Below are positions 1-5,877 of a stretch of DNA of 7,468 nt, piece after piece. Made by a program: the position numbers and the translations under genes. The notes beneath the pieces were generated by a model. That model had not been told where the DNA came from, did not search any database, and saw only the letters and a program-made list of their open reading frames with translations. Source of the stretch: Gracilimonas sp031580945 (GTDB taxonomy: Bacteria > Bacteroidota > Rhodothermia > Balneolales > Balneolaceae). Positions within the stretch are counted from its first letter, which is position 1, and every line of letters starts with the position of its first letter. The stretch spans positions 1 through 7,468 of the forward strand of contig JAVLBT010000148.1 of the NCBI GenBank assembly GCA_031580945.1, given 5' to 3'.

Positions 1-34
1 TACGTCAAAACTGATACAAGGTACCAAATGTTTG

Positions 35-105
35 AGGCGACAGGCGGACTCGAACCGCCGTACGAGGTTTTGCAGACCTCTGCCTAACCACTCGGCCATG
101 TCGCC
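35..105 (-). tRNA. tRNA-Cys (anticodon GCA)
   Basis: A complete 71-nt cloverleaf reads on the minus strand. The acceptor arm GGCGACA pairs with TGTCGCC. The D stem is GCC/GGC, and the anticodon stem GAGGT/ACCTC encloses CTGCAAA, whose anticodon GCA is complementary to 71-73. The variable loop has 4 nt, and the T arm is GGCGG-TTCGAGT-CCGCC. The discriminator base is U73 (A at 35 on the plus strand), the classic identity base of tRNA-Cys. CCA is not encoded. It decodes UGC and UGU. It is the most downstream of three tRNAs on this strand. No convincing promoter is visible directly upstream, and its terminator would lie beyond the left edge of the window. Confidence 0.97.
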
Positions 106-384
106 TTACAAAAAGCGTAACAATTTTCGCAAAATTTTCAGAAACCAAAGTTAAGGTTTTACTGATTAAGTGTAAACTTATTTTCGAGATAAATTTTAGG
201 GCTTTTCGGGTGTACTTTATTCGTATTTAGAATTGGTTTTAAAACTTGAGTCTGAGTTACAAGAGTAAGCATACCGTGTAAGTATGAAATTTAGCTATGC
301 AAGACGCCTGTCATACATTATTCGGGAGATTTTAATTATAGAACAGAGCTGATTTCTTTGATCAAAGACAAACCTAAACAAATC
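106..384. other. non-coding gap between tRNA-Arg and tRNA-Cys
   Basis: This stretch of about 280 bp is AT-rich and holds no convincing gene. The only distinct element is a perfect 14-bp palindrome, TCTTTGATCAAAGA, at 355-368. A small inverted repeat CATAC-N7-GTATG lies at 270-286. The tRNA-Cys promoter should lie toward the left end on the minus strand, but no clear TTTG/TAnnTTTG pair is placed correctly. A TTTG does occur on the minus strand there, but the sequence about 20-22 bp downstream fits the -7 consensus poorly. Confidence 0.5.
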
Positions 385-420
385 AAAAAAAGGCGCTTAT
401 ATATATTATAAGTGCCCTTT
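385..420 (-). terminator. rho-independent terminator after tRNA-Arg
   Basis: On the minus strand a 10-bp stem (arms 392-401 and 407-416, one G-T wobble at 395/413) encloses a 5-nt loop. The stem is followed by seven Ts, which are the A run 385-391 on the plus strand. It begins about 8 nt after the 3' end of tRNA-Arg, so it probably ends that transcript and separates it from tRNA-Cys. Confidence 0.75.
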
Positions 421-424
421 TAAG

Positions 425-498
425 TACGCCCGACAGGACTCGAACCTGTAACCTGCTGCTTAGAAGGCAGCTGCTCTATCCAGTTGAGCTACGGGCGC
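425..498 (-). tRNA. tRNA-Arg (anticodon UCU)
   Basis: A complete 74-nt cloverleaf reads on the minus strand. The acceptor arm is GCGCCCG/CGGGCGU with a terminal G1-U72 wobble, the D stem is GCTC/GAGC, and the anticodon stem GCTGC/GCAGC encloses CTTCTAA with anticodon TCT (complement of 462-464). The variable loop has 5 nt, the T arm is ACAGG-TTCGAGT-CCTGT, and the discriminator is A73. CCA is not encoded. It decodes AGA and AGG. It starts only 18 nt after the T run of the tRNA-Pro terminator and shows no separate promoter, so it may depend partly on read-through from the tRNA-Pro promoter. Confidence 0.97.
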
Positions 499-516
499 AT
501 ATTAAATTTTAAATAT

Positions 517-562
517 AAAAAAACTCCAAATTTCAATCTGTAAGATCTGCTATTTGGAGTTT
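517..562 (-). terminator. rho-independent terminator after tRNA-Pro
   Basis: An 11-bp perfect stem (arms 521-531 and 552-562, core ACTCCAAA/TTTGGAGT) encloses a 20-nt loop. On the minus strand it runs into seven Ts, the A run at 517-523 on the plus strand; the last of these also form the base of the stem. The loop contains a small nested ATCT/AGAT hairpin (536-539 and 543-546). The stem starts 13 nt after the 3' end of tRNA-Pro. Confidence 0.7.
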
Positions 563-575
563 ATAAATTGAATTG

Positions 576-649
576 TCGGGGAGACAAGATTTGAACTTGC
601 GACCCTTCGCTCCCAAAGCGAATGCGCTACCGGACTGCGCCACTCCCCG
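576..649 (-). tRNA. tRNA-Pro (anticodon UGG)
   Basis: A complete 74-nt cloverleaf reads on the minus strand. The acceptor arm CGGGGAG/CTCCCCG has the C1-G72 pair typical of bacterial tRNA-Pro. The D stem is GCGC/GCGC, and the anticodon stem TTCGC/GCGAA encloses TTTGGGA with anticodon TGG (complement of 613-615) followed by G37. The variable loop has 5 nt, the T arm is GCAAG-TTCAAAT-CTTGT with one G-U pair, and the discriminator is A73. CCA is not encoded. It decodes the CCN box, chiefly CCA and CCG. It is the first tRNA of the group, directly behind a good promoter. Confidence 0.97.
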
Positions 650-670
650 TTTCTGTTTCAAAACAGATAC

Positions 671-702
671 CAAAAATACGAACCTTACATTTGGCAGGCA
701 AA
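671..702 (-). promoter_or_regulatory. Bacteroidetes-type promoter of the tRNA-Pro gene
   Basis: On the minus strand, TTTG (complement of 699-702) is followed after exactly 20 bp by TATTTTTG (complement of 671-678), a full match to the TAnnTTTG -7 consensus of the Bacteroidetes housekeeping sigma factor. The predicted start is about 15-18 nt before the tRNA 5' end, leaving a short leader that contains the 6-bp inverted repeat CTGTTT-CA-AAACAG (653-666). The promoter fits between the stop codon of the glycosyltransferase gene and the tRNA. Box sequences and spacing are seen directly; activity is inferred. Confidence 0.55.
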
Positions 703-719
703 TACTTTTAAGAATTTTC

Positions 720-1838
720 TTAGGTTATTTCTGATAAAAGACGTTGACTAAAATTATACCAGCTTAGTTCGCTTTTTAATGCGGGAAGCTCTTTTTTGAT
801 GGCATCCATAATATTTTGATGGGTCATAGATATTATCGCGTCTGAAAGTTCTATCGCATTGTTTTTAGATACCACCAGAGCGGTTTTATTATGTTCAACA
901 TGCTCTGTTAACCCGCTTAAGTTCGTTACTATTGATGGTAACTTGAAGTTAATAGCATTAGCTAAAATGCCGCTTTGAGTTGCAGATTTATAAGGCATTA
1001 CCAATACATCGGAAAGTGTAAATAATTCGGCCATTTCCTTATCACTAACAAATCGGTCAATGATCTTGTATTGGCTGAGATCGTTTGTATTGATCTTATT
1101 TAATAAGGGGGCTTTCTCTGTGTAGAACTCACCAGCAATAAGAGGACGGATATTATATTCATTGAAATCAATCTTATTAAGTGCTTCAATAAATAAATCG
1201 AGTCCTTTATAGGGTCTTATAAGCCCAAAAAATAGCGGAATGTAATCTGAATCTGTGAATCCATATTCCGCACGAAGTTCTTGCTTAGATTTTTGTGGAA
1301 AATCTTGCTCATAAACAGGATGAAATAAAACTTTCACATCTGTTTTAGATTTGAGAACTTTAAACTCCTCTAAACTCTTTTGAGATAACAAAATGACCTT
1401 ATCAACCTTATCCACTAATTTTTTTGATAACATCTTTCCAAATGGAAAATGTTCGTGTGGTAATACATTATGGGCTAATAGGTTTACTGTTGTGTTTGGA
1501 GAGTTTTTCCGTATATGTCTGCTAAGGTGCAAATAAAGGGGGGCAAAAAAAGGGTGCCAGTAACAGATTAGTATTTGGTCAGGTTTTGAAGCTATAATAT
1601 CATTTGCTGCTTTTTTCCATTTAAAAAAATTCCAGGAGTGAAGAATTCTATCAGCGTAGTCTATATTGTTTTTTGCAGGATCGAACTGGGTTTTTCCCGG
1701 AAATAAAACCGGGGGATAGAGATGAGAAAAATTAAAGGCATTTACAGCAGTAATATCCTTCAAACTTCTATATAAATAATCACTAAATGTTGATATCCCA
1801 CCACGATAGGGAGGAAACACACTAATAATGGAGATCAC
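720..1838 (-). CDS. GT4-type (GT-B fold) glycosyltransferase
   Basis: The 372-aa protein looks like a retaining glycosyltransferase that moves a sugar from a nucleotide donor, probably to a surface polysaccharide or lipid-linked glycan. The N-terminal strand and glycine loop are at 1-16 (FPPYRGGIS). A central HNVLPHEHF stretch is at 123-131. The C-terminal donor domain starts near 200, with FFGLIRPYKGLDLF (203-216; R208 and K211 fit the usual phosphate-binding pair) and LSGLTEHVE (307-315). The usual E-x7-E motif is absent: SATQSGILANA (285-295) puts A286 and N294 where the glutamates normally sit. I recall such TQSG variants in Bacteroidetes GT4 enzymes, so the protein is probably active. 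There is no signal peptide or membrane segment, so it should be cytosolic. The start is GTG at 1838; the frame upstream has no ATG before a TGA, and no clear ribosome site is seen. It stands alone with no neighbouring glycan genes, so substrate and acceptor are unknown. Confidence 0.85.
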   Translation of the reverse strand: MISIISVFPPYRGGISTFSDYLYRSLKDITAVNAFNFSHLYPPVLFPGKTQFDPAKNNIDYADRILHSWNFFKWKKAANDIIASKPDQILICYWHPFFAPLYLHLSRHIRKNSPNTTVNLLAHNVLPHEHFPFGKMLSKKLVDKVDKVILLSQKSLEEFKVLKSKTDVKVLFHPVYEQDFPQKSKQELRAEYGFTDSDYIPLFFGLIRPYKGLDLFIEALNKIDFNEYNIRPLIAGEFYTEKAPLLNKINTNDLSQYKIIDRFVSDKEMAELFTLSDVLVMPYKSATQSGILANAINFKLPSIVTNLSGLTEHVEHNKTALVVSKNNAIELSDAIISMTHQNIMDAIKKELPALKSELSWYNFSQRLLSEIT

Positions 1839-1967
1839 AGATTTTTCTTTGATGGTAATAGATAGTTCAGGTAATCACAAACAGAAAGATGGTCCGTTGT
1901 ATCATTTTTGCTTAAATATCCCTTTCTTAGCAGAATATAATTTTTATACCATATAGTATTTTAAATC
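1839..1967. promoter_or_regulatory. divergent intergenic region between two genes
   Basis: These 129 AT-rich bases separate the GTG start of the glycosyltransferase from the ATG of the exported protein, so both promoters should lie here. TATAAT occurs at 1936-1941 on the plus strand, and the overlapping TAATTTTT at 1938-1945 matches seven of eight positions in the TAnnTTTG form if the last base is relaxed. No -33 TTTG lies at the right distance; the nearest, at 1907-1910, is 27 bp away. No good promoter was found on the minus strand. Promoter locations therefore remain unassigned. Confidence 0.3.
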
Positions 1968-3044
1968 ATGCGTTTACTAACTACTGTCTTTTGTTACCTG
2001 TTATTTTTGAATGGAATTTTAGAAGCTCAATCTATTGAGGTGTCAGAAACTCCAAATACCAGGTCATTTTCAAATGATCAATTTCTGGTGGCTGGGCATC
2101 AAGTTGATTTAACAGATCGGGGCCTGGATAATTTTGAGAACGCTACAATGAGCAGTATTTCAGCCATTTCTGCAGTTAAAGAGCTGAATTCTATTGTTTT
2201 TATCAGCGGCTCAGGTAAAGTGATGAAGGAAAAACCGTATAATTTTGCTTCCGATGACAGATCCTCGCGCCTCTATATTAAACCTAATGGTGAGCTCATA
2301 ATCAGGGAGAACATTGCTAATTTTATATTCCTTAATACCGATGGAACCGTTAAGCAATCTATTTCAAATAGCTCTCAAAGTCCGGAAGGGGAATCTGTGT
2401 CTGAACTTGCGGCAGATCCTATGTTTAAGACCGTCGTTTTATATAATCCGAAAATTGTAAGGGACGGGCGTGAAGGATCAAGAGCAAGTGTTGTAAAAGC
2501 ACGTGGTCAAACTACCAATATCTTTTACAGTAGCGACCGTTTCATCAAAGAAGTTTTTGTATCTGATGAGGGGCATTATATAGCTATTGTTACAGCAGCC
2601 TCAGGTACAGATGACCAAGTTTACATTACAGACCGGTTCGGAAAGAAATTAGGGGAGTTTTCATTCAATCAACCGATAGGTGAAGTAAAATTTACCCGTT
2701 ACGGCAGGTACATAACCATTCGATCAAATGGCCGTGTGGGAGTCTATTCTATTACGGCAGGTGAGCGGGAGGGAAGCACAAGTTTTAAAAATATGCTGCA
2801 TTATGCGAATTATGTGCCTGAAGATGATAACATTATTGCAATAACGGCAGAAAGAACTGGAAATATATTATCAGAGATTGAATTTCACGCCATCAATCTG
2901 ACCAAACGATCAATTGAACGACAGGAATATTCGGAAAATGTTGGAGTAACCGAATTATTGCCCATAACAATGGAGCGAACGGGAACAAATAATTACATAT
3001 TTACAGGATTAAGTAAAGTCTTGAATGTGTCAGTACAATTTTAA
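1968..3044 (+). CDS. exported protein of unknown function, beta-propeller-like
   Basis: I do not recognise this 358-aa protein. Residues 1-20 form a typical signal peptide: basic start MR, hydrophobic core through LLFLNGI, and a likely signal peptidase I site LEA|QS. C9 is inside the hydrophobic core and not in a lipobox, so it is probably not a lipoprotein. The mature part is rich in beta-strand signatures that resemble WD40-like or TolB-like propeller blades, for example FVSDEGHYIAIV (197-208), VKFTRYGRYITIR (240-252) and DDNIIAITAE (286-295). Two short related stretches, ITAERTGN (292-299) and ITMERTGT (333-340), suggest an internal repeat. There are no catalytic motifs and no C-terminal sorting domain. 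The start is ATG; an in-frame TAA two codons upstream rules out a longer version, and no ribosome site is visible. It is transcribed alone, divergent from the glycosyltransferase, and ends in a strong terminator. Periplasmic location is inferred from the signal peptide. Confidence 0.8.
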   Translation: MRLLTTVFCYLLFLNGILEAQSIEVSETPNTRSFSNDQFLVAGHQVDLTDRGLDNFENATMSSISAISAVKELNSIVFISGSGKVMKEKPYNFASDDRSSRLYIKPNGELIIRENIANFIFLNTDGTVKQSISNSSQSPEGESVSELAADPMFKTVVLYNPKIVRDGREGSRASVVKARGQTTNIFYSSDRFIKEVFVSDEGHYIAIVTAASGTDDQVYITDRFGKKLGEFSFNQPIGEVKFTRYGRYITIRSNGRVGVYSITAGEREGSTSFKNMLHYANYVPEDDNIIAITAERTGNILSEIEFHAINLTKRSIERQEYSENVGVTELLPITMERTGTNNYIFTGLSKVLNVSVQF

Positions 3045-3073
3045 AGATATAGCATAAATAATATATGTAATAC

Positions 3074-3109
3074 AAAAAATGCCTCGTTCATAATAGAACG
3101 AGGCATTTT
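3074..3109. terminator. bidirectional rho-independent terminator
   Basis: A perfect 11-bp stem, ATGCCTCGTTC (3079-3089) and GAACGAGGCAT (3096-3106), encloses a 6-nt loop and is flanked by an A run on the left and a T run on the right that can extend the pairing. It lies between the stop of the exported-protein gene (3044, plus) and the stop of clpC (3153, minus), so it can end both convergent transcripts. Confidence 0.9.
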
Positions 3110-3152
3110 AATTTTATCGAAGGCAACAATAAAGGCTAACTTACCTACTTAT

Positions 3153-5732
3153 TTATGCTTCTTTAGGTTTTTCTTCTGAAGGATCTTCCTCATTTTTTGT
3201 ATCGCCATTATTTTCTGCCTTTGGTTCAGCTTCTTCCCAGTCAAAGGCTAAGCCGTCCCGTGACTTATTCATTTTGATTTTAATCACAGAACCTTCGTGA
3301 TGCTCATTTTCAAGTAATTCTTCAGCTAAAGGATCTTCAATATATTTTTGAATCGCTCGTTTAAGTGGACGAGCCCCATATTTCTGATCGAATCCTTTAT
3401 CTGTAATGAATTCTTTCGCAGCTTTAGTTACATCGATCTTGTATCCAAGTTCGTTGATTCGCTTGAACAGATCTTCATTCATAATATCAATGATCTTGAA
3501 GATATCAGCTTTTTCAAGCGGACGGAATGTGATAACATCATCAATTCTATTCAAGAATTCGGGATTAAATACTTTTTTCAACGCGTCTTGAATGGTTGAT
3601 TTCATCTTGGCATAATCAAAGGCTGAGTCATCGGTATCAAATCCAATGCCTTTACCCATATTACGTATATCTCTTGCTCCAATATTGGAGGTCATGATGA
3701 TGATTGTATTTCGGAAATCAACGCGTCGTCCAAGGCTATCTGTAAGTATTCCATCATCCAGTACCTGAAGTAAGATATTGAATACATCAGGATGCGCTTT
3801 TTCGATCTCATCGAGAAGAACAACACTATAAGGTTTGCGACGGACTTTTTCAGTCAGTACGCCCCCTTCTTCATATCCTACATATCCAGGAGGTGCTCCT
3901 ACTAAACGCGATACGGAGAACTTCTCCATATATTCACTCATATCAATACGTATGAGCGTGTCTTCTTTATCGAATAAATATTTTGAAAGAACTTTAGCCA
4001 TCTCAGTTTTACCAACACCGGTAGGTCCCAGAAAGATAAATGAGCCAATTGGGCGCGATGGATCCTTGAGCCCAGCTCTTGTCCTTTGAATGGCTTTAGT
4101 AAGTTTGACGATTGCCTCTTCCTGCCCGATCACTTTGCCAGATAAGCTCTCTTTCATCTTGAGAAGCTTTTGACCTTCTTTTTGTGTGATCTTATTCACA
4201 GGAACACCGCTCATCATTGCTATTACAGAAGCCACATCTTCTTCATTGACATCATACACAATGTTCTCAGATTCTTTTTCCCACTCTCTCTGAGCCATTT
4301 CAAGTTCTTCGATCAGGCGTTTTTCCTTGTCTCGAAGTCTGGCAGCTTCCTCAAAACGCTGCTTTTTGACCATAGAATTTTTTTCTTCACTGGTAGTCTC
4401 GATCTCTTCCTCAAGGTCAATAATATTTTGAGGTACCGTAATGTTTGAGAGGTGAACTCGAGCACCTGCCTCGTCTAAAGCATCTATGGCTTTATCCGGA
4501 AGGAAATGATCAGTTACATATCTGTCTGTGAGTTTGACACAGGCTTCAATAGCATCATCAGTAAATCGAACACTGTGATGTTTTTCATACTTCGATTTGA
4601 TCTGGTTAAGAATCTCAGTTGTTTCCTCCGGGGTCGTTGGGTCAACCATAATCTTTTGGAACCGGCGTTCCAGCGCGCCGTCCTTCTCAATAAACTGTCG
4701 ATACTCATTTAAAGTTGTAGCACCTATTGCTTGCACGTCTCCCCGGGCGAGTGCGGGTTTAAGCATATTAGAGGCATCAAGAGAACCACTTGCACCACCT
4801 GCACCTACAATGGTATGAAGCTCATCAATAAAGAGTATGACATCTTCTGTTTTTTCAAGTTCTGTCATCACGGCCTTCATACGTTCTTCGAATTGTCCGC
4901 GATATTTTGTGCCTGCAACTAATGCAGCCAGGTCTAAAGCGATTACACGTTTATCGTATAAGACGCGCGAAACCTTTCGTTCAACGATTCGGGTTGCTAA
5001 GCCTTCGGCAATAGCAGTTTTACCAACGCCTGGTTCCCCAATTAATACCGGATTATTCTTTTTACGACGGCTTAGAACCTGTGCAACACGTTCAATTTCC
5101 TTTTCGCGACCAATAATAGGGTCGAGGCGGCCTTCTTCAGCCATTTCTGTTAGATCTCGACCAAAGTTGTCAAGAACAGGTGTTTTTGATTTTTCCATTT
5201 TCTTTTCTCTTGAGCTCCCAGAACCAGATGATGATCCTTTTGAAGTAGAAGCACTTGCGGTCATGGAAGAGGAATCATTTTGCTCTTCCCGTGATTTTCC
5301 TGAAATGATGAGATCGAGTTCTTCGCGAACTGCATCATAGGAGATGCTAAATTGTTGCAATATTTGCGCTGCAATATTTTCATCATCCCTGAGAAGGGAC
5401 AATAATAGATGCTCAGTACCAATTGTATCGCTTTTATAGAGTTTAGCTTCGAGATAGGTGATCCGTAACACTTTTTCAGCCTGTTTTGTAAGTGGAATAT
5501 TTCCCACTTGAACTGAACCACCAGTACCTCTTACAGTATCTTCTATTGTCTTTTTGAGCTTAAAGAGATCGCAATCCAAATTTTTTAGTATGCGAACAGC
5601 TACTCCATCTCCCAAGCGGACTATACCTAATATTAAATGCTCCGTTCCAATGTAATCATGACCCAGACGCAGAGCTTCCTCCCGACTAAATTGTATTACA
5701 TCTCGAACTTTGCTTGAAAAATTACCCTCCAT
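3153..5732 (-). CDS. clpC: ATP-dependent Clp protease ATP-binding subunit ClpC
   Basis: A complete 859-aa class I Hsp100 AAA+ unfoldase that threads damaged or tagged proteins into the ClpP peptidase in the cytosol. Two Clp_N repeats occupy about 4-143, followed by a Ser/Gly-rich linker (about 153-175). The first ATPase domain has Walker A GEPGVGKT (232-239), Walker B VILFIDE (298-304) and an arginine finger in ALERRF (R356/R357). A short middle domain with a UVR motif (about 449-480, KKQRFEEAARLRDKEK) marks ClpC and not ClpB. The second ATPase domain has GPTGVGKT (569-576), VVLLDE (637-642), FLNRID (727-731, R729) and sensor-2 GARPLKR (786-792). The loop GIGF (695-698) carries the IGF tripeptide that docks on ClpP. 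The last 29 residues are an acidic, Lys-rich tail. The start is supported by AAAGGA eight bases upstream. It is apparently monocistronic; no ctsR, mcsA or mcsB gene is adjacent. Confidence 0.97.
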   Translation of the reverse strand: MEGNFSSKVRDVIQFSREEALRLGHDYIGTEHLILGIVRLGDGVAVRILKNLDCDLFKLKKTIEDTVRGTGGSVQVGNIPLTKQAEKVLRITYLEAKLYKSDTIGTEHLLLSLLRDDENIAAQILQQFSISYDAVREELDLIISGKSREEQNDSSSMTASASTSKGSSSGSGSSREKKMEKSKTPVLDNFGRDLTEMAEEGRLDPIIGREKEIERVAQVLSRRKKNNPVLIGEPGVGKTAIAEGLATRIVERKVSRVLYDKRVIALDLAALVAGTKYRGQFEERMKAVMTELEKTEDVILFIDELHTIVGAGGASGSLDASNMLKPALARGDVQAIGATTLNEYRQFIEKDGALERRFQKIMVDPTTPEETTEILNQIKSKYEKHHSVRFTDDAIEACVKLTDRYVTDHFLPDKAIDALDEAGARVHLSNITVPQNIIDLEEEIETTSEEKNSMVKKQRFEEAARLRDKEKRLIEELEMAQREWEKESENIVYDVNEEDVASVIAMMSGVPVNKITQKEGQKLLKMKESLSGKVIGQEEAIVKLTKAIQRTRAGLKDPSRPIGSFIFLGPTGVGKTEMAKVLSKYLFDKEDTLIRIDMSEYMEKFSVSRLVGAPPGYVGYEEGGVLTEKVRRKPYSVVLLDEIEKAHPDVFNILLQVLDDGILTDSLGRRVDFRNTIIIMTSNIGARDIRNMGKGIGFDTDDSAFDYAKMKSTIQDALKKVFNPEFLNRIDDVITFRPLEKADIFKIIDIMNEDLFKRINELGYKIDVTKAAKEFITDKGFDQKYGARPLKRAIQKYIEDPLAEELLENEHHEGSVIKIKMNKSRDGLAFDWEEAEPKAENNGDTKNEEDPSEEKPKEA

Positions 5733-5740
5733 TGACGAGT

Positions 5741-5746
5741 TCCTTT
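5741..5746 (-). promoter_or_regulatory. ribosome binding site of clpC
   Basis: AAAGGA on the minus strand lies 8 nt before the clpC ATG. It is the clearest Shine-Dalgarno-like site in the window and fixes the start at MEGNF, which matches the usual ClpC N-terminus. Confidence 0.6.
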
Positions 5747-5775
5747 AATGCTTTTTCTTAATAAAATTTTGTTTT

Positions 5776-5803
5776 GTTTTACAGCTAAAAAAACGCGTAA
5801 AAC
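5776..5803. repeat. inverted repeat in the predicted clpC leader
   Basis: Perfect 7-bp arms GTTTTAC (5776-5782) and GTAAAAC (5797-5803) are separated by 14 bp. The element lies between the predicted clpC transcription start and its ribosome site. A second, overlapping inverted repeat, AGCTA (5783-5787) and TAGCT (5805-5809), would form an alternative pairing. It could be a protein operator or an RNA hairpin in the 5' leader; with AT-rich arms it may also be chance. Confidence 0.4.
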
Positions 5804-5818
5804 ATAGCTTTAGTTCAT

Positions 5819-5836
5819 TACTACTCGAAGGTAGTA
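5819..5836. repeat. inverted repeat over the predicted clpC -7 box
   Basis: Six-bp arms TACTAC (5819-5824) and GTAGTA (5831-5836) surround TCGAAG. On the minus strand the predicted -7 box (complement of 5826-5833) lies within it, and the predicted start site falls at or next to its end. No T run follows, so it is not a terminator for gpmI. Confidence 0.4.
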
Positions 5837-5857
5837 GCGAGGAAAAGTAAATGCAAA
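5826..5857 (-). promoter_or_regulatory. candidate clpC promoter
   Basis: On the minus strand, TTTG (complement of 5854-5857) is followed after exactly 20 bp by TACCTTCG (complement of 5826-5833), which matches seven of eight positions of TAnnTTTG (T to C at the seventh). The 20-bp spacing equals that of the tRNA-Pro promoter. It predicts a start near 5819-5821 and a clpC leader of about 87 nt. This fits clpC being transcribed separately from gpmI. Sequence match is seen; function is inferred. Confidence 0.4.
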
Positions 5858-5865
5858 CTAAATGC
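5848..5865 (-). repeat. tandem heptad repeat straddling the clpC -33 box
   Basis: On the minus strand GCATTTA occurs twice (complements of 5859-5865 and 5848-5854), separated by GTTT, an 11-bp period. The predicted -33 TTTG uses the spacer and the first base of the second copy. The layout resembles a direct-repeat operator, though the heptad does not match the CtsR consensus (A/G)GTCAAA of Firmicutes. Confidence 0.4.
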
Positions 5866-5877
5866 GATCAGAATCAA

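Noticed and set aside
284..352. A 22-codon open frame on the plus strand (MKFSYARRL...) between tRNA genes
   Set aside because: It is short, has no ribosome site and no recognisable product, and random AT-rich sequence gives such frames easily.
690..704. Small inverted repeat ATTTG-N5-CAAAT after the glycosyltransferase stop codon, as a terminator
   Set aside because: The stem is only five AT-rich pairs with no T run after it on the minus strand, and it overlaps the better-supported tRNA-Pro promoter.
3348..4922. Several further short plus-strand frames within clpC
   Set aside because: All overlap an intact, strongly conserved gene in antisense, and none has a recognisable domain or promoter.
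4837..5340. A 167-codon open frame antisense to clpC
   Set aside because: It lies wholly inside the conserved clpC coding region and its Arg/Ser-rich translation is what the opposite strand of ClpC codons yields. It has no independent support.
5819..5836. Inverted repeat downstream of gpmI read as a rho-independent terminator
   Set aside because: The stem is only 6 bp and no T tract follows on the minus strand; it fits better as a promoter-overlapping element.
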